A stretch of 64,000 nucleotides of DNA from Sipunculus nudus. Its lineage: Eukaryota > Annelida > Sipuncula > Golfingiida > Sipunculidae. The translations under genes were made by a program, and so were the position numbers. The notes beneath the pieces are model-generated. The model saw only the letters and a list, made by a program, of their open reading frames with translations, did not search any database and was not told the DNA's origin. The stretch spans positions 15,627,839-15,691,838 of the forward strand of contig CM049316.1 in the NCBI GenBank assembly GCA_026874595.1. The letters run 5' to 3'. Of this stretch, positions 1-12,988 are shown piece after piece; the stretch's first letter is position 1; each line of letters begins with the position of its first letter.

Positions 1-1546
1 TTAAGAGGATATTTGTTGTCGGATTTCAGGCCTGTCAGAAATCCAATATGGACATCAGGGGTAGCCATTTTTAAATTCCTTTTCAACATATTATCTCAAA
101 AACTTTTTGAGAAATAGTGTCGCATGTGAAATGTAAAATTTTGTTTAAAACCATTCAAAATAAGAGCACGGCAAACGTGCATAATACGCCCGTTTTGTAT
201 CTGGTGACCTCTGACCTTATTAAATATGTGTGAAATTTGATGAAAATATAATTCAGATGAGAACGTCTTTTGTTAATATGTTTAAGTTTCATGAAAATAC
301 ATAAAATCAAAGATGCATGGTCCTCATATTTCATTGATTAATGTGATATTTATATTAATAGTGAAATATGAATGAGTATATGACAAATTATATATTTTTT
401 AATATAGAAACTTAAAAATGTGAAAAACTCATACTGTAAATTATAGAGCCAGTTGCATGGAATATATTGCCTTGATATGAATGATTTATAAGCTTCAATT
501 ATTTACTCACAGTGGTATAAAAGTGGTTTTTCAGTCTGTGACGGAAATTTACAAGTATACTTTTTCATTTACAGCTTCACAAATAAAGATCAACTGCATA
601 TTAAGAAAATATCGTGTCTACTCATTCAGTTGTTGCCGAATGTAAAAATGACACAGATTGTGGGAGCACAGCATAAAAGCATACAATATTCTATATTCTG
701 TACCTAATTCCTTCTGTGTGTAATTTTTTTATCTTTATTTCATTTCCCTTAGTTTGGGAACTGTAAGAGCAGACAGGAAAGATTAATTACTAAAGTGTTC
801 ATTAGGCGAATAAAAAACGTGAATGTATCTATTTATGGATGCTTACAGTCATGTGATTATACGCCTCAGTGTCTGTCGTAGCGTCCTTCGAAAATGGAGT
901 CATTCTGCCTTCAATGTTGTGCATTGACACTTGCGGGGTGTTAAAATTACACAGTCAGTTCTGATATGACGTCATCTACCACTATAAAAAAAATTTAGGC
1001 TACTATCTCCTTATTTCTTTTTTTAATTGTTTCAGGAAATTAAAGCAAGATATTGTATTGTGGCTTTTCTGGTTAATTAAGCACGTATCTTTTCTCTAAC
1101 AACTAAGTTTTTAATTTTATTGCCTGCATGTATGAAGTTGGATCAAGTAATGATATGCTATAAAGACCTGAGACTTGATGTGGAGAAAATTGGGAAAATA
1201 TATTTATTTTTGATCCATAACAATAAAAGAAAACGTTTCATAAGTTCTAGCGTTCTATGGATCGTCATCAACCATACATCTTGTTTATCGTATTCGAATC
1301 ATTCACGATACAGTCAGCATTTGCAGATGAATATGCCTTACGCCTTAATGGAAAATAGAAAAACAAAACTTGTATAATTGGTATTGCTATTGAATTATTT
1401 TTTTATCAATACTGCTATTCAAAGTTCAAAGATAATCCGCTACATATATATTCTATACTGCAAGACAACCGACCCAGGTCTCAATTAAAGCGTGTCTTTG
1501 TAAAATCTCATACTCTCAAATAGCTACTGTAAATTTTGTGACATCA
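1..1546 (-). repeat. Dispersed repeat copy 1; candidate 3' LTR of the decayed element beside it
   Basis: The minus strand from 1546 leftward starts TGATGTCACAAAATTT directly after a purine tract and runs off the window start. About 1.4 kb of it is similar, in inverted orientation, to 57786-59250: shared anchors include the stretch around 440-470 versus 58925-58955 and that around 1440-1500 versus 57840-57900. Its position just past the end of the RNase H frame and a polypurine tract suggests a 3' LTR. I could not find the matching 5' LTR by eye, so the LTR reading is inference. The short open frame at 1120-1377 is not credible as a gene. Confidence 0.5.
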
Positions 1547-1560
1547 CTTCCCCCTCCAGG
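1547..1560 (-). promoter_or_regulatory. Candidate polypurine tract
   Basis: The minus strand reads CCTGGAGGGGGAAG immediately before TGATGTCACA. It lies about 80 bp past the last recognisable RNase H codons, the expected place for plus-strand priming in an LTR retrotransposon whose pol ends with RNase H. Confidence 0.45.
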
Positions 1561-1640
1561 AAGAAAATGCTGGCATTTTCATGATTACCTTATGCGATTT
1601 ATCTTATTATTGTACTGATTACAGGATACATGAGATAAAA

Positions 1641-2060
1641 GCGATGAATGAGATCAGTTCATTCATGAAATCTGGCCCACAGTCAGCGCTACCGGTTACT
1701 GACTCGATCTGAAACACGTACTCCTGGAGAAGCATTGCCCAGCGCATGATCCGCTAATTGAGACACTTTGACTGATTTATATACACAAGGTTTTTGTGGT
1801 CGGTTTGAATTACAAAGTGCCTCCCGAACAAATACATGTCAAACTTTCCAATTGACCAGACTATTGCGAGGGCCTCACGTTCAACAGTAGAATAGTTTTG
1901 TTTCCTTGGCAGGAGTTTACGACTTGCATATGCGACTGGGTGTATAACCCCTTCATTTTCCTGCATCAGGGTGCCACTGATACCTCTCTCAGAGGCATTG
2001 GTCCTGTGTATGAACCCTTTTGTAAAGTCTGGCATCAATAAGATGGGTGGCTTAACCAAG
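1641..2060 (-). pseudogene. RNase H domain, decayed Ty3/gypsy-type pol
   Basis: The open stretch 2059-1754 contains NASERGISGTLMQ, VAYASRKLLPRKQNYSTVER and QTDHKNLVYI, all hallmarks of Ty3/gypsy RNase H. After a stop at about 1753 the same frame continues with RIMRWAMLLQEYVFQIE, the usual RNase H tail, to about 1640. The first catalytic Asp, normally in TDAS, has become Asn. This domain forms the end of pol: no integrase follows, only a polypurine tract, which matters for domain order. Confidence 0.85.
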
Positions 2061-2960
2061 AGTGATTTTAACAGCTGAAATGCTTTTTCCTGTGGTTCCT
2101 CCCACTTTACCTTGTTACTGCATCCCTTGCGCGTTAGATAAGTCTGAGGTACTGCAATTGCTGCGTAATTTGGAATGAATTTGCGATAATAGCCAGTTAG
2201 ACCTAGGAATGACCTTACCTCTTTCTTAGTTGTAGGTCTCTCTCTGCTATGGATTTCCCCAAAAGACCAGTATCAGCAGCTAATCGGCCCATTACTACCT
2301 TGCAGCCAAGTTGGCAATATGCAAAATTTTGAAAACCCTTTCCAGTAGGTCCAGGTGCTCAGAACATGTAGCTGTATGACACAGAATGTCGTCAATTTAA
2401 GAAACTACCCCACTGACGTCTGTACATAGCTTACCCATCATGCGCGTGAACACAGCGCCAGCTACCACGAAACCAAACGGCATCCTTCTGAATTGGTATT
2501 GCCCTTTTGGAGTCACGAAAGCTGTTATCTCCTTAGATTGATTAGTCATTGAAATTTACCAATACCCTTTAGTAAGGTCAATCTTTGAAAAGTACTTACT
2601 ATCATGGAGTTTTGCGAACAGATCCTCCGGTTCTAGGTCAAACAATAGTGCCTTGTTTAACTTACGGTAATAAATGCAGAAACGACTGAACCATCCGGTT
2701 TACGAACCATGACAACCGGGGCTACATAGCTAGAGTCTGACCTCTTTATGACCCCAAATCTAGCATATCGTTGATCTCCTTACTCATAGTTTCTTTCAGA
2801 GCATGCGGCACTGAATAAGCTTTTTAACGAACCGGATGAGTTGATGTTAAATGGAGATCACATTCAATCACTTTGGTTTCCTTTGGGACATCAGTGAAAA
2901 TGTGTTTATAATTTTGAATTAATGTTCTAACCTCAGCCTCTTGTTGGGGGGAGAGTTTTT
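2060..2960 (-). pseudogene. Reverse transcriptase domain, decayed, several stops and frameshifts
   Basis: Reading the minus strand in shifting frames gives KHIFTDVPKETKVIECDLHL (the RT lead-in), VVMVRKPDGS, FRRMPFGLV, DDILCHTATCSEHLDLLERV and KKEVRSFLGLTGYYRKFIPN. This is a complete gypsy-type RT order, followed directly by RNase H at 2059. Many frame breaks show it is dead. The RT lead-in is in the same open frame (3393-2824) as the integrase C-terminus. Confidence 0.8.
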
Positions 2961-3665
2961 CACTTACCTGAACATTCTCTGGTCCTTGACAGCGGGTTGC
3001 GCTTGGTGTGGAAACGATAGACTTCCCATCATCTACCTCATTCGCCTCCTTACCTTGACAACAATCGCCTTCAAATGGTTGATCTTCAGATGGGATGCTG
3101 CAAATAGGTGCAGGGAGATCAAACAGCCCCTGACCCAAGTGATGAAGTTGTATTCTTGCGATATATTTCTTTATGAGGTTAATGTGCAAATTCTTAACCT
3201 TATTGTCAACTTTCACCTTGTAGTCACAGTCATTGAACCTACCAAGTACTGGATATAGCCCCTTCCATTGGAATAGCAGCCTGTGTCTGTCCGTAGGTAG
3301 GAGAACAAGTACTTGATCACCTATATCCAGCGACCTGGGTTTCTTACCTCTGTCATGATACTGTTTGTATCTCCTTGCAGACTTTCTCAACATTTCCTGG
3401 GCTAACTGGTGATGTGAATTGAGATCCCATATAACTAAAAACCTCGTCTGGGATACCTAACCTGCTGTAAACACCTAGCAAGGCTTCTGCAACTGTTTCA
3501 GTTTCTATGTTCTTAAGGGCTACTGCTTCGGGATATCTAGTCGCATAATCCATAACGCTGAGAATGAATCTCATGCCTGTACTAGAAGCTGGATAGATTG
3601 GACCAACAATATCCATAGCGAGCCTTCTTCAGGCTACATCTATTAAAGGTACCTTTCCAAGGGGA
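2960..3665 (-). pseudogene. Integrase core and C-terminus, located upstream of RT
   Basis: The frame at 3665-3380 reads VPLGKVPLIDVA, a stop, then MDIVGPIYPASS, MDYATRYPEAVALKNI and LGIPDEVFSYMGSQFTS. This is a gypsy integrase core whose second catalytic Asp (normally SDxGSQF) is replaced. At about 3400 it jumps to RRYKQYHDRG, DIGDQVLVLLP and FQWKGLYPVLGR, the integrase C-terminal module, so the catalytic Glu region is deleted. The C-terminal module then runs without interruption into the RT lead-in. Confidence 0.8.
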
Positions 3666-3893
3666 TGTTTCGATATCTGCCATTTTAACTTTGATTTTCA
3701 GTACCTCTAACTCGTGTGCCTCGGCTTCTTTCTGTCTAGCGATCTCTCTTTCCCTAAGCCTATCCTCCCTCTCCTTGTCACCCCTGCGTTTGTCCTCCAT
3801 ACGTTTGATCTCACGATCAACAATTTCCTGGAGGTTGCTACCGAAATAACCCAGATCTTTACCGAATTTCAAGATTTTTTCTAGATCCTCCAT
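3665..3893 (-). pseudogene. Gag N-terminus of the decayed INT-RT-RH element
   Basis: An ATG at 3893-3891 opens MEDLEKILKFGKDLGYFGSN followed by a charged, probably coiled-coil stretch rich in Glu, Arg and Lys (EKEREDRLREREIARQ-like) to about 3670. This style of gag start is common in invertebrate and fish gypsy elements. The frame is fused to integrase near 3665, so the rest of gag and the protease have been deleted. Confidence 0.6.
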
Positions 3894-4431
3894 CTTGAAA
3901 TTTAAATCTGACTCAATACAAACATACACAAAAAAGTCAAAGGCTGTTTTTATAAACACCTGTGGTTTTAAACTTTCCCCAAGGCAGAAAACCACCTGTA
4001 TGAAATTACTGATTCCGCAGCATCAGTCTTCAGTCAGTCCGCAGATCTGACAAATATGTGATAATTGCTCCTTGAAACTTGAGCATCTATGATCACAATC
4101 TCACCAATAACCGCAGCACCTGTTAACAATCAATCCATAGATTGACAATCTGTGAAACAATATAAGCATATTTGCTTGACCTGAAATTGCTTAAAATGTA
4201 CTGCCTATCACCTAGGATTATCTGGCAGTACTCATTCACAGCACCAAGCTGCCACAGGTAACCTACCTAAACTTGAGGAGTTGGCTTTCAAAATGAGTTC
4301 CCATGCGCTAGGGCAACCCTTCTACAAAAGTAACATGGCAAAATACTCAAGGATTTCAAACCTGCTACAGGTGACACTTTGGGATAGACCAGCTCTCTGC
4401 TTTATCACCATGCTGATATCAGGACAAAATA

Positions 4432-4449
4432 ATCCTGGCACGCTCGCCA
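4432..4449 (-). other. Candidate primer binding site of the decayed element
   Basis: The minus strand reads TGGCGAGCGTGCCAGGAT, preceded by GTGACATTC, so an LTR end at about 4453 with a 3-nt spacer is possible. It lies about 540 bp before the gag start, a normal distance. I cannot name the primer tRNA, and no matching 3' LTR end is visible because the window starts inside that LTR. Confidence 0.35.
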
Positions 4450-4453
4450 GAAT

Positions 4454-6700
4454 GTCACGGATAGGATTCAGCCTTATCTATCTCATCTCCGGACTTCAGG
4501 TTCTTTTAATATTGGACTTAGAATAAGACCAATTCGGTCAGAAAATTGAGTTATTGGATTATAAAAAGGGTGATTTTATGGACCAAACAAGCATTACCCG
4601 CCCTCTCATATCCGCTTGGATATTTCAGCAAAGAAACAAGCCAATATGATACTTAATACTAGTTTATAAATACTGTACACAAACTTTAAATAGAATAGTA
4701 AAGGTCTCCGGCACGGCCAACGTCCAACAGTATCCAGAATCAAGATATTATACCCCTCGACTGGTAAAAGGTGAAGCAACACCTGAAAAAAAAGAAACAT
4801 GATAATATTCCCAAAAGTATCAAGCACGTTTAACCCCTAGTACATTCCCAGCTCCTAGAACATTGCCAGCCTTTTCTCCCAAAAGTATATTAAAAACTTT
4901 ACAGCCCTAATACTTTACATAACCGCTCCAATGCATAAAACTCTAGGAAATTTTTTGGTCTCAACATTACACAGTAAGAAACACCACGCGAAAACCCCCT
5001 CCTATTATGGGTTATATGATTTGACAAATGAGGGAAAGTCTACTGAAAAATTAATGGGCTCATACCCCTTTGAATATACTATATTTTTATCAAGTTATTT
5101 AGATAATAAGAATCAAGAATAAGTAAAGGATATGAGGCTGCGTTTTATGAGGTTTTGCTGAATTTGTTAGGTACTCACTAGGTTAACCACTGGCCCTGTG
5201 TTTTATGGTGTCCTCTACCATGCCCTCCAATGGACCTCCACAGGATCCGCCCCTCGGGGTTGTCGGTGAACCGTTGATAGCCACACCCTTCTTGGCATGT
5301 TCATCCTCAGGAAAACTAGGTAGCCACAACCAGGCACTTGTGCATACCGGCAAATAGATCTCAAATGAGAACCTCTGAATATATTAGTATATAGTCCCAC
5401 GTTTATAAAGTATTTATATGATGTCCATGCACACTGTACATGGTGCTTGAGAAATAAAACTCAAGGCAGGTCGCTGATTATGCCCTGCATCAAATTAACA
5501 AGCCACCAGGCCCAAATTATTAATGTTCATTCTGCCATGCAGGTATCAAGCGTGTCCCTCCACGGAGAGAGCCTCTTGCAAACTGACTTTCCCAGCAGTG
5601 GCCAGGGTGCCTTGGCAAAAAACCTGAATCTCAAGTTAAAAATACAGCCTCTGCCTAAAATAGCCCCATACTTAATGGCCTTACAGGACCAATAAAGGTG
5701 ATACAGATGACTGGGCAAGGGATCTACATGCTGAATAGACCCGCTCAAACCAAAATAACTGTACAAGCTGTATGAACCCTGGCAAGTACAACTGAATCAT
5801 ACATACTGGTGCCAGAGAAATCTATTGAATGCACTTCCAATTATTTACGATGCAACAGTAAACCTATTTCACAAACATTTATAGATTTATCTCATCATAC
5901 AAATTTTGTGACACACATAAAGACAAATTTTATTTTATCATGTAAATTCCTGACCACATATTTGCTTATTCAAATGGAAATTACATTTCCTGCAGGAGAT
6001 ACGATCTTGCAGGTGACTGCGAATTTTGGCAGTCGAATAGAACTTGTATACTGTGTTCTAATGTTTGCGAGGGTTAAAAATTCGAGTTATCCTCGAAACA
6101 GTAAATACCGTGAAATTAAAACCTTTCTGAATAAGACGCCTCACCAAAAATATGAACAATAAATTATAATGTAGTCTCATTTGAATCTCAAATTAAATCC
6201 TAGTGTTTCAAAAGTCCAAACGCAAAAGATTGATATTATAATAATGAATTATATTCAATATTTTACATTATCTGTCAAAAATAAACAAGATCTCTTGTAC
6301 CCTTGGATACTAGTTGTTTAAAGTTTTTACGTTTTTGTGAACATAAAAAGACTTCCTACATTTCTCTGTGTAATTTAATATGTGGTGAAAATTTGAACCC
6401 TCGCAAAAATTATAAATCATGGTTTGTATTTCCAGTATAATTGTTAATAGTTTAAATATTTGGGTTTAGTCATGACTATAGTATTGTTCTTATAACAGTT
6501 CTTATTTATTTCATGAAGTAAAAATTAAGTTTGTATACGCTACAGAATTTGTATTTTTTTCTTTCGTTTACCAGGTCCTCATATTCAATCGGTAGTAATT
6601 CACCTTCAGATAAAAGAACGATTATCTTTTTCATTATATGTGTATCCAACGCTCTTGGTAAGAAAACATACACAGCTAAGTTAGAGCATCTGTGAGCAGA
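4454..6700. other. No gene recognised; possibly a relic 5' LTR and flanking DNA
   Basis: If the primer site at 4432 is right, the 5' LTR would lie here on the minus strand. The block 5160-5800 has higher GC than its surroundings and short open frames (5215-5400 minus, 5447-5695 plus) that match nothing I recognise. No splice-consistent exons were found. Confidence 0.3.
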
Positions 6701-7671
6701 GCCAAATTCACTAGAAATGCGACTTCTAGAATAATGAACCATTTCCCACTTCTTTTCCAAAAGAACGACACTTGGTACAAAACTGTTTACTTTTAACGTT
6801 TTCGCTAAATCTACAGAATTAAACCTTTTATAAACGACAAGCAGTTATACTGTTTATAACCAGATTTGACAATTTAGATGCATGTTGACCAAAACAATAA
6901 CCATATTGGTAAAAGAGGTGAAACCTCGATAGGATTTATATGGCAAGAGGATAACAATGTGCCTCATTTACTATGTGAGTTTGATTTGTTCTCCGTTTTG
7001 TTCACAACGTATTGCCCGATTACACACCAATACCTGATTATCGGCGATGAAGAAATCTCTATGCGTACAAGACAGAGTAGGTCTGGTCGATTTCAGGTAT
7101 TTTCAGATACACAGAAAACGTTTCGGACAATACATATTTACAGTGGAACATGTTTGGAATTTTGTATCGTAAAAGAAATATTACGTGCAAATAACATAGG
7201 CTAATCGTAAATATGGAAATATAGATAATATTTTTACAGTAGTGTAGTAAGGTATATAATGATTTCAAGCAGTATGCTTTAATTTTTACTATAGTGATCA
7301 TGCCTCTACTAGAGTTGAGTTTGACATGGGCTCTGGGCTTATCTCGTTTTATATTCAACCATTGGAGCTACCAGGAACGGAGGTTAGCCGACTTTGTAGG
7401 AAATATCGATAGACAGGAAAGTTGGTGGGATAGAAGATGCCACTGTGGTTAGGAGCGCAATCAGAAAGTGGAGATTTATATTTGGTGAGCTTGAAGTCCG
7501 TGTCTGACAGTGCTAGGTTCTAAAATATTTGCACCATGCCATGCTTATTTGGCTGGAGGATTAGAACATTTGTGAACGTTATAGACCATTTGTGAACGTT
7601 AAAGACTGAATAGTAATTTCAATGAAACAATTTTTTCCGAGATGAGCATTATCATTAGGTGTCTAAAAGCT

Positions 7672-7863
7672 GCAGTGGAACCTCTTCGAGTGGGCAGATC
7701 CATAAAGTTGGCACCTCCTTATAGTGGATACTTTTCTTCAGTCTGGATATTTCTCATTCTAATTATTTTTATTACGATCATGACCTCTGTATAGTGGGAT
7801 TCTCTATAAGGTGGACAGTTTGGCTAATTTGCAAGGGTGCCCAAATTAGAGAGGTTTCACTGC
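7672..7863. mobile_element. Pogo/Tigger-like MITE
   Basis: The left end reads GCAGTGGAACCTCTT and the right end GAGAGGTTTCACTGC, imperfect terminal inverted repeats typical of pogo-type Tc1/mariner elements. The interior repeats motifs such as TATAGTGG and GGTGGACAGTTTGG. It has no coding capacity and lies between exon 3 and exon 2 relics of copy A. No clean TA target duplication is visible. Confidence 0.6.
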
Positions 7864-8639
7864 ACAGGTTGTTCTCAACAACTGACTCTGAGTCCTTTTT
7901 GATCACTTGCAAATTGTAAAATGAAGTAATTTTGGAATCGAGAATGCAAAGGTTTCAATACAGAGAACGAGGGATACCTTTAGTGGTTTTAGTTTTTGAC
8001 ATTGGTATTGTTCATGTAATATTATTGATTATAATTATCCAAATTAATTAGAAAGAGATGTAAGTCACAGTTAGGTGTGATATGTTTAAGAAGGGTGTTT
8101 TTTCTTGTTTAAATGGTGCTTTATGATACCCCATGATACAAAAAATTAGGTAAATTGCATAAGTGATAATTAGGTCATCTACATAAATAATACAGGGACC
8201 AAATCTCTACTGTAAAGTAGGTGTGTCGGCTTTTATAAATACTGTAAAAAGGTGATAACATTCATTGAATTGCTATTTTGGTTTGGGATTGCTTCATTTC
8301 ACTGGTTATATATGTTTCCATAAACTCATATACATGCCCTAAAAGTGTTTAATTAAACCACCCTGCAACTCATGAAGAAATAAACAAAACAAAAGGTATA
8401 GCACGGTCTGTTACCTTTCTTCTGATTCATTTATCAGTATCAACAAAAGGCCATGGACCTTATCTTTATATAGACGAAATGTTATAACAATTTATCTGGA
8501 ACATAGTCTTCTATAGTTTTGTCTATGCACTCTGTAAGGACGAGACGTTTACCTGAATAAGATATATCTGACCTGCAAGGTAACAGAAGCAAGGAGTCGG
8601 GCTAGTAGTATTTGCTGGCTGTTACATCAAACCAACACA

Positions 8640-11295
8640 ATCTGAAACGCTGTTTTGAACTTCACAGTTTAAGATGGGAGAGATATTACCGTTCGCCTGA
8701 AAAAAAACTTAACAAAACCTTTATGTTGATTCAAATAAAAAGATATGTTCTTAATTGTCCAATTGTGATTTAAAAATGTGCATTTGTAATGAGTGGATTT
8801 TGCCCATCTTCACGGTTTGTTCCGAGTTCGTGGACTATAACTCTCATTAATGTCTATGAATGAATAATGTGATTTTACCGATCACTTATTGACCACATAA
8901 ATGCCATAAATGCCCTGCATGCAACCAGGCACAATCTAAACAACTGCACGATTTAAGTACAAGTATATTCATAATGTTGTGTTTAAATCTGTCGATTACA
9001 TCCCTTATTGTCATCAGACTTCCAATTAATCACAAGGTGTGTTTAAACTCGCGTCTTCCGAAAGACTCATTGAAAAACACCAAACAGAATTACGGCGAAC
9101 AACAGAATTGATTTACTGTAACATTAGTTTTTCCTATCAACTTGTTTAAAGCATAGCATGTGTCATATAATTGACCGCCTGACCATCTGTAAACAGAATG
9201 CAATAGGACGTTTCTAAGCAATCAATTTATTATTTAAAATAATGTTCCGATGGGGCTTGGGCGAAGAAGTTGTAGTTTATTTCTATCAAATCAATAGCAT
9301 AAACACACTAAAGTGACTGCATTCGTCTCAATAAAAATCAAACAATATAGCGAGATCACAGCACCAAAAGGAAGCCTGAATGGTTTCTGCCAAATGTGAA
9401 GAACAAATATATGCAAGCACCGTCGGATTATTCACATACAAAGCGGCATGTTTAGTTTGCGTGTGAGGCCTTAAGTGCACAATGGCGTGGTATTTGTTAT
9501 ATGCATTTTTTCAGTACTTTTTAAAATAATATTTTATGAATCTATTGCTATTACAGAATTATCAACTGTGATTGAACATCGATGTAAAATACTGATGAAA
9601 TGATTATGCCCTCTTGTACGATGCAAGCATAACAAATGTGTAAAATTGCACACATCACAAAAAAATGTTCCGAGGCATTATTATTGAATCTTAATTCTTT
9701 CTGTGAGACCACATGGATCATGTTCATTGAAGCCAAATCGGTTTGGATATTGTAAAAAAAGATGGAGGTAATTTCTCCAGGTAACAAATGTTAGTTGCTT
9801 ACTCGTAACTGCTTTTATTGTACGCTTTAGCTTTAACTCATGGATTTAATAAAACATCCATTAAATGGGTAAAATGATTATGTTATGTAATAGAAAGCTG
9901 ATGAATATTTGGTAACACGACAGGCTAGACGGAGTGACTTGCCTGATTGACCAAAAAGAAGCTCATAATAAGTCATTTTGAAAGAAGAACATGGTTACAA
10001 GTAAATAATGTTAGTTTTACCAGATTTGATAAAGATTGTTCCAGTCAAATTATAGTCCTGTATAAACAAAGAGAGGACTACGCCTCATCCTTGATCGCTG
10101 ATTAAAAAAATATAGATTGTCACCAGAGGACTGTGACTATTTCTTTTATTTGTTGTGGTTTTATGTATGTCAGGATGTTAACGTAAGAATGGGGAACACC
10201 AGTGTCAGGTTTCTGGTTTAGGCCAGTGCAGTTGGAAAAATACTTGTGCAGACCGGGCCCTGTGAGGGCGCTAACCTTTAGTGACCGCGCATTTGTGTGC
10301 TTTTTTTAAAAACCTTTTACTCTGGAGGCGTTCTGTGGAATGCATATGATGGGATAATGTGATGTCAGCCGCGTATTAGCAGGACATGAAAAATTGGCGT
10401 TACAAACTCTTGGGTAGAGCGCACTGGAAAGAGTAATTTGCCAAATCTTTTGCCAGTCGGTTCGTTAGGAGGGTCCGCTGTACTATCCGGCTAAGAAACC
10501 ATGTTCAGCTGAGAAGTCTGAGGAAGCCACAAGCGATTTTCCTTGTAACGGACTTCAGGGTGGGCATTTTCGCTGACGGGGTGAATCTAGTCATTTTGCT
10601 ACCAAGAACAGACAGTATTGTATTTTGCTGCGCAGTGGTTAAATGCGTACCTGTGATGGTACAGGTTATTACTGTGGAAGAGTTTCGTTCAGCTGCAAGG
10701 GACGCTAATCTGTTGAAGACCTAGTTGCAGTGCTGGCCGCCGTGTGGATCGCGCGTGCCAGGCCAGAGAGAAGAGATCTGCTGTGATGTTGCTTGAAGTT
10801 TGCCGTGTTATCTGCGGATTAAGTAAGAGCATCAGTGCGTAACTAAAATCACATAACCTCGGTCGAGGCGGCCTTGCTGAGGACTCCGTGAATTTGTGTT
10901 TTAAGGTGGATTCATTGTGTCGTTTTTTCTTTTGCGCCATCAGAGACACATAAGTATAATTGATTACCTGTAATATAATAATTGGTTTTATAATAATAAT
11001 TTGTTTTATCTACTCCAGTCGTCTTTTTATGTCTTTGAGTGACCACTCAAGCTTCAGCCAGTTAACCCCCCCCCCATTTAAATTTTTGTAAGAACTTGGA
11101 GTCTTCCCTCAGCGGAGTTGTGACAAAGACAGATAGATAGATAATGCTTATTGTAGACTTACGGTCCATATACATACTTCTATAAGTCAATATACACATA
11201 AAGTGCATACGCATAAAAATAAATAAAATAAACATAGATACACATATATCATCAATATATATATATACATACACATATACATACATAAATGTATA

Positions 11296-11333
<38 letters not shown>

Positions 11334-12320
11334 CACATGCATACATACATATATACATGCATAAAAACAAATATATAAACAAACATATATACAAAGAAAC
11401 ACATACAAGTGCACAAACATTTATATATACATATACACATTATACACGCATGCATATATACATAAATATCCAAATGTATACATACATACAAATACAAATA
11501 TATATACAAGGATTAAAGCGCGACAAAGAATATCTATTGCATAGACTAAACTAATAAGCTGACCTCTCACTTGCACCAGATGATCCTTCGGCTTTGACGT
11601 AACGTCATAATATAAAATACATGTATTTATCTTGCAAAAACATGCAGGTAAATGTGAAAAACGTTCTTAAATATACTCAGTACGTTACAATGATTTGTGT
11701 TATTCCTGTGTAACAATAACACCTATTATACACACCTGCTAGTGATTACATATATATAATATAAGTTAATAGCATTTTGAAACTCTGAAACAGAAAACAC
11801 CATATAAGAAAAATATTGTGAATGTTATCTGTTAAAATTTTGTGTACAAATTGTTCTGTACAGGATGTACAAATAATTCATCATATAAAGCACTGGAATG
11901 CTTCAGTCCACTTCTGGATCCCACAAAACCTTTAAGCAGTGCATTTAGAATATTAATATTTACCTAAAAGTTCAAAGTGTTTTCTGAATTAGTGCCAGAA
12001 CAAACAAACAAAGAGGTACCAGAAAATATTATATAGGCTGTAACCTTTGTAATCGTAAATTGCTACAAATCTATTACAATGGAAAGGAGCTATCAATATA
12101 GCGTGTCCTTTATGTGAAATGCCTTTTGGAAAATTACTTGAAATTAATGAATATTTGCATCAAAGTGCCAAATTATATATTCATAGAACATGATAGATTC
12201 ATATACTCTAAGAATTTTTATTTGTTGGAGTCCTGCAAATGAGAAGTTGAACACATCGAAAGAAATCGCTTTGGATGTGGTTTAATCGTTTTAATTGTCT
12301 CACGTATTCTAAAGTATTCA
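8640..12320. other. Intron relic of copy A; no other gene seen
   Basis: The stretch is mostly AT-rich non-coding DNA. A GC-richer block at 10160-10960 holds a minus open frame (10689-10949) with no recognisable motif. A low-complexity ATA/CAT/ACA tract lies at 11120-11510 and a C-run at 11065-11075. I see no convincing exons. Confidence 0.4.
11120..11512. repeat. Low-complexity (TA)n/(CATA)n tract
   Basis: Purine-pyrimidine alternating sequence of ATAC, ATAT and ACAT units, with a pure (TA)n core at about 11298-11328. It produces spurious Tyr/Ile/Cys-rich open frames in several minus-strand frames, which should not be annotated as genes. Confidence 0.9.
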
Positions 12321-12627
12321 ATGAGTGGACTTTCTAACTTGTTCAAAGCGTGTTTGTTTTAACCTGTTTGAGTTTGGCTCACCGAAACCGTCAGCAAACC
12401 CTTTGTCACTACCAGAAAAGCCTCAGCGTCGACCTAACACAGACCGTCAATTTATTGGTTTGCTTGTCTTGGTGACGGCCTTCAAAGGATCCGTGAATTC
12501 TTCCAGCGGATTCCACGTCAGCCAAGATGACGCGCATGATCATGATCCTATCGGGAATCACAGTAGATCAACGTTCTCACACCTCAGCCGTGTTATGAGG
12601 TGTATACCCTTCATCCTTCTATGTTGT

Positions 12628-12988
12628 GGAGCGTTGTGGCGTAATGGTTAGTTCGCTGGACTCGTGACCGCAAGGTTGTGTGTTTGCCTCTCGATCTGGC
12701 AGCTTTCATTGCTAAGACTCTTCGCCAAAGTCTTACCACAAGAGTGCGATTTCTTCACCCAGGAATGAATGGGTACTGGTCAAACATGGGTCTAAAGGCA
12801 AATATAGAACGAATAACCTTCTAGGGCCGAGGGTGGCTGCTTGGTGTATGCTCCCCAGGGAGCCGAGAAAAGCTACAAGAAAGATTGGGCCCGAAAGATC
12901 CGGAAGGCAAAGTGTAAAATTAAGTCGGATGAGACTGACATTATATCAGACTATAAACCCCGTCTAACTTTACCTTTACCTTTAACAT
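12628..12988 (+). mobile_element. tRNA-derived SINE 1
   Basis: The head reads TGGCGTAATGGTTAGTTCGC (box A-like), followed about 30 bp later by a degraded box B (GTTTGCCTCTC). A tRNA-unrelated body contains CACCCAGGAATGAATGGG, and the 3' tail is repeated TTTACC. The order and ~350-bp size fit a Pol III SINE. The open frame 12841-13209 overlaps it and is not a gene. Confidence 0.65.

Noticed and set aside
10410-10480. GGGTAGAGCGC resembling a tRNA/SINE box A
   Set aside because: No box B at the expected spacing.
11062-11509. Overlapping minus open frames rich in Tyr, Ile and Cys
   Set aside because: They are translations of the (TA)n/(CATA)n tract, and open in several frames at once for that reason.
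12325-12651. 108-codon plus open frame
   Set aside because: GC-richer and open, but without motif or splice context, and it runs into SINE 1; no support for a gene.
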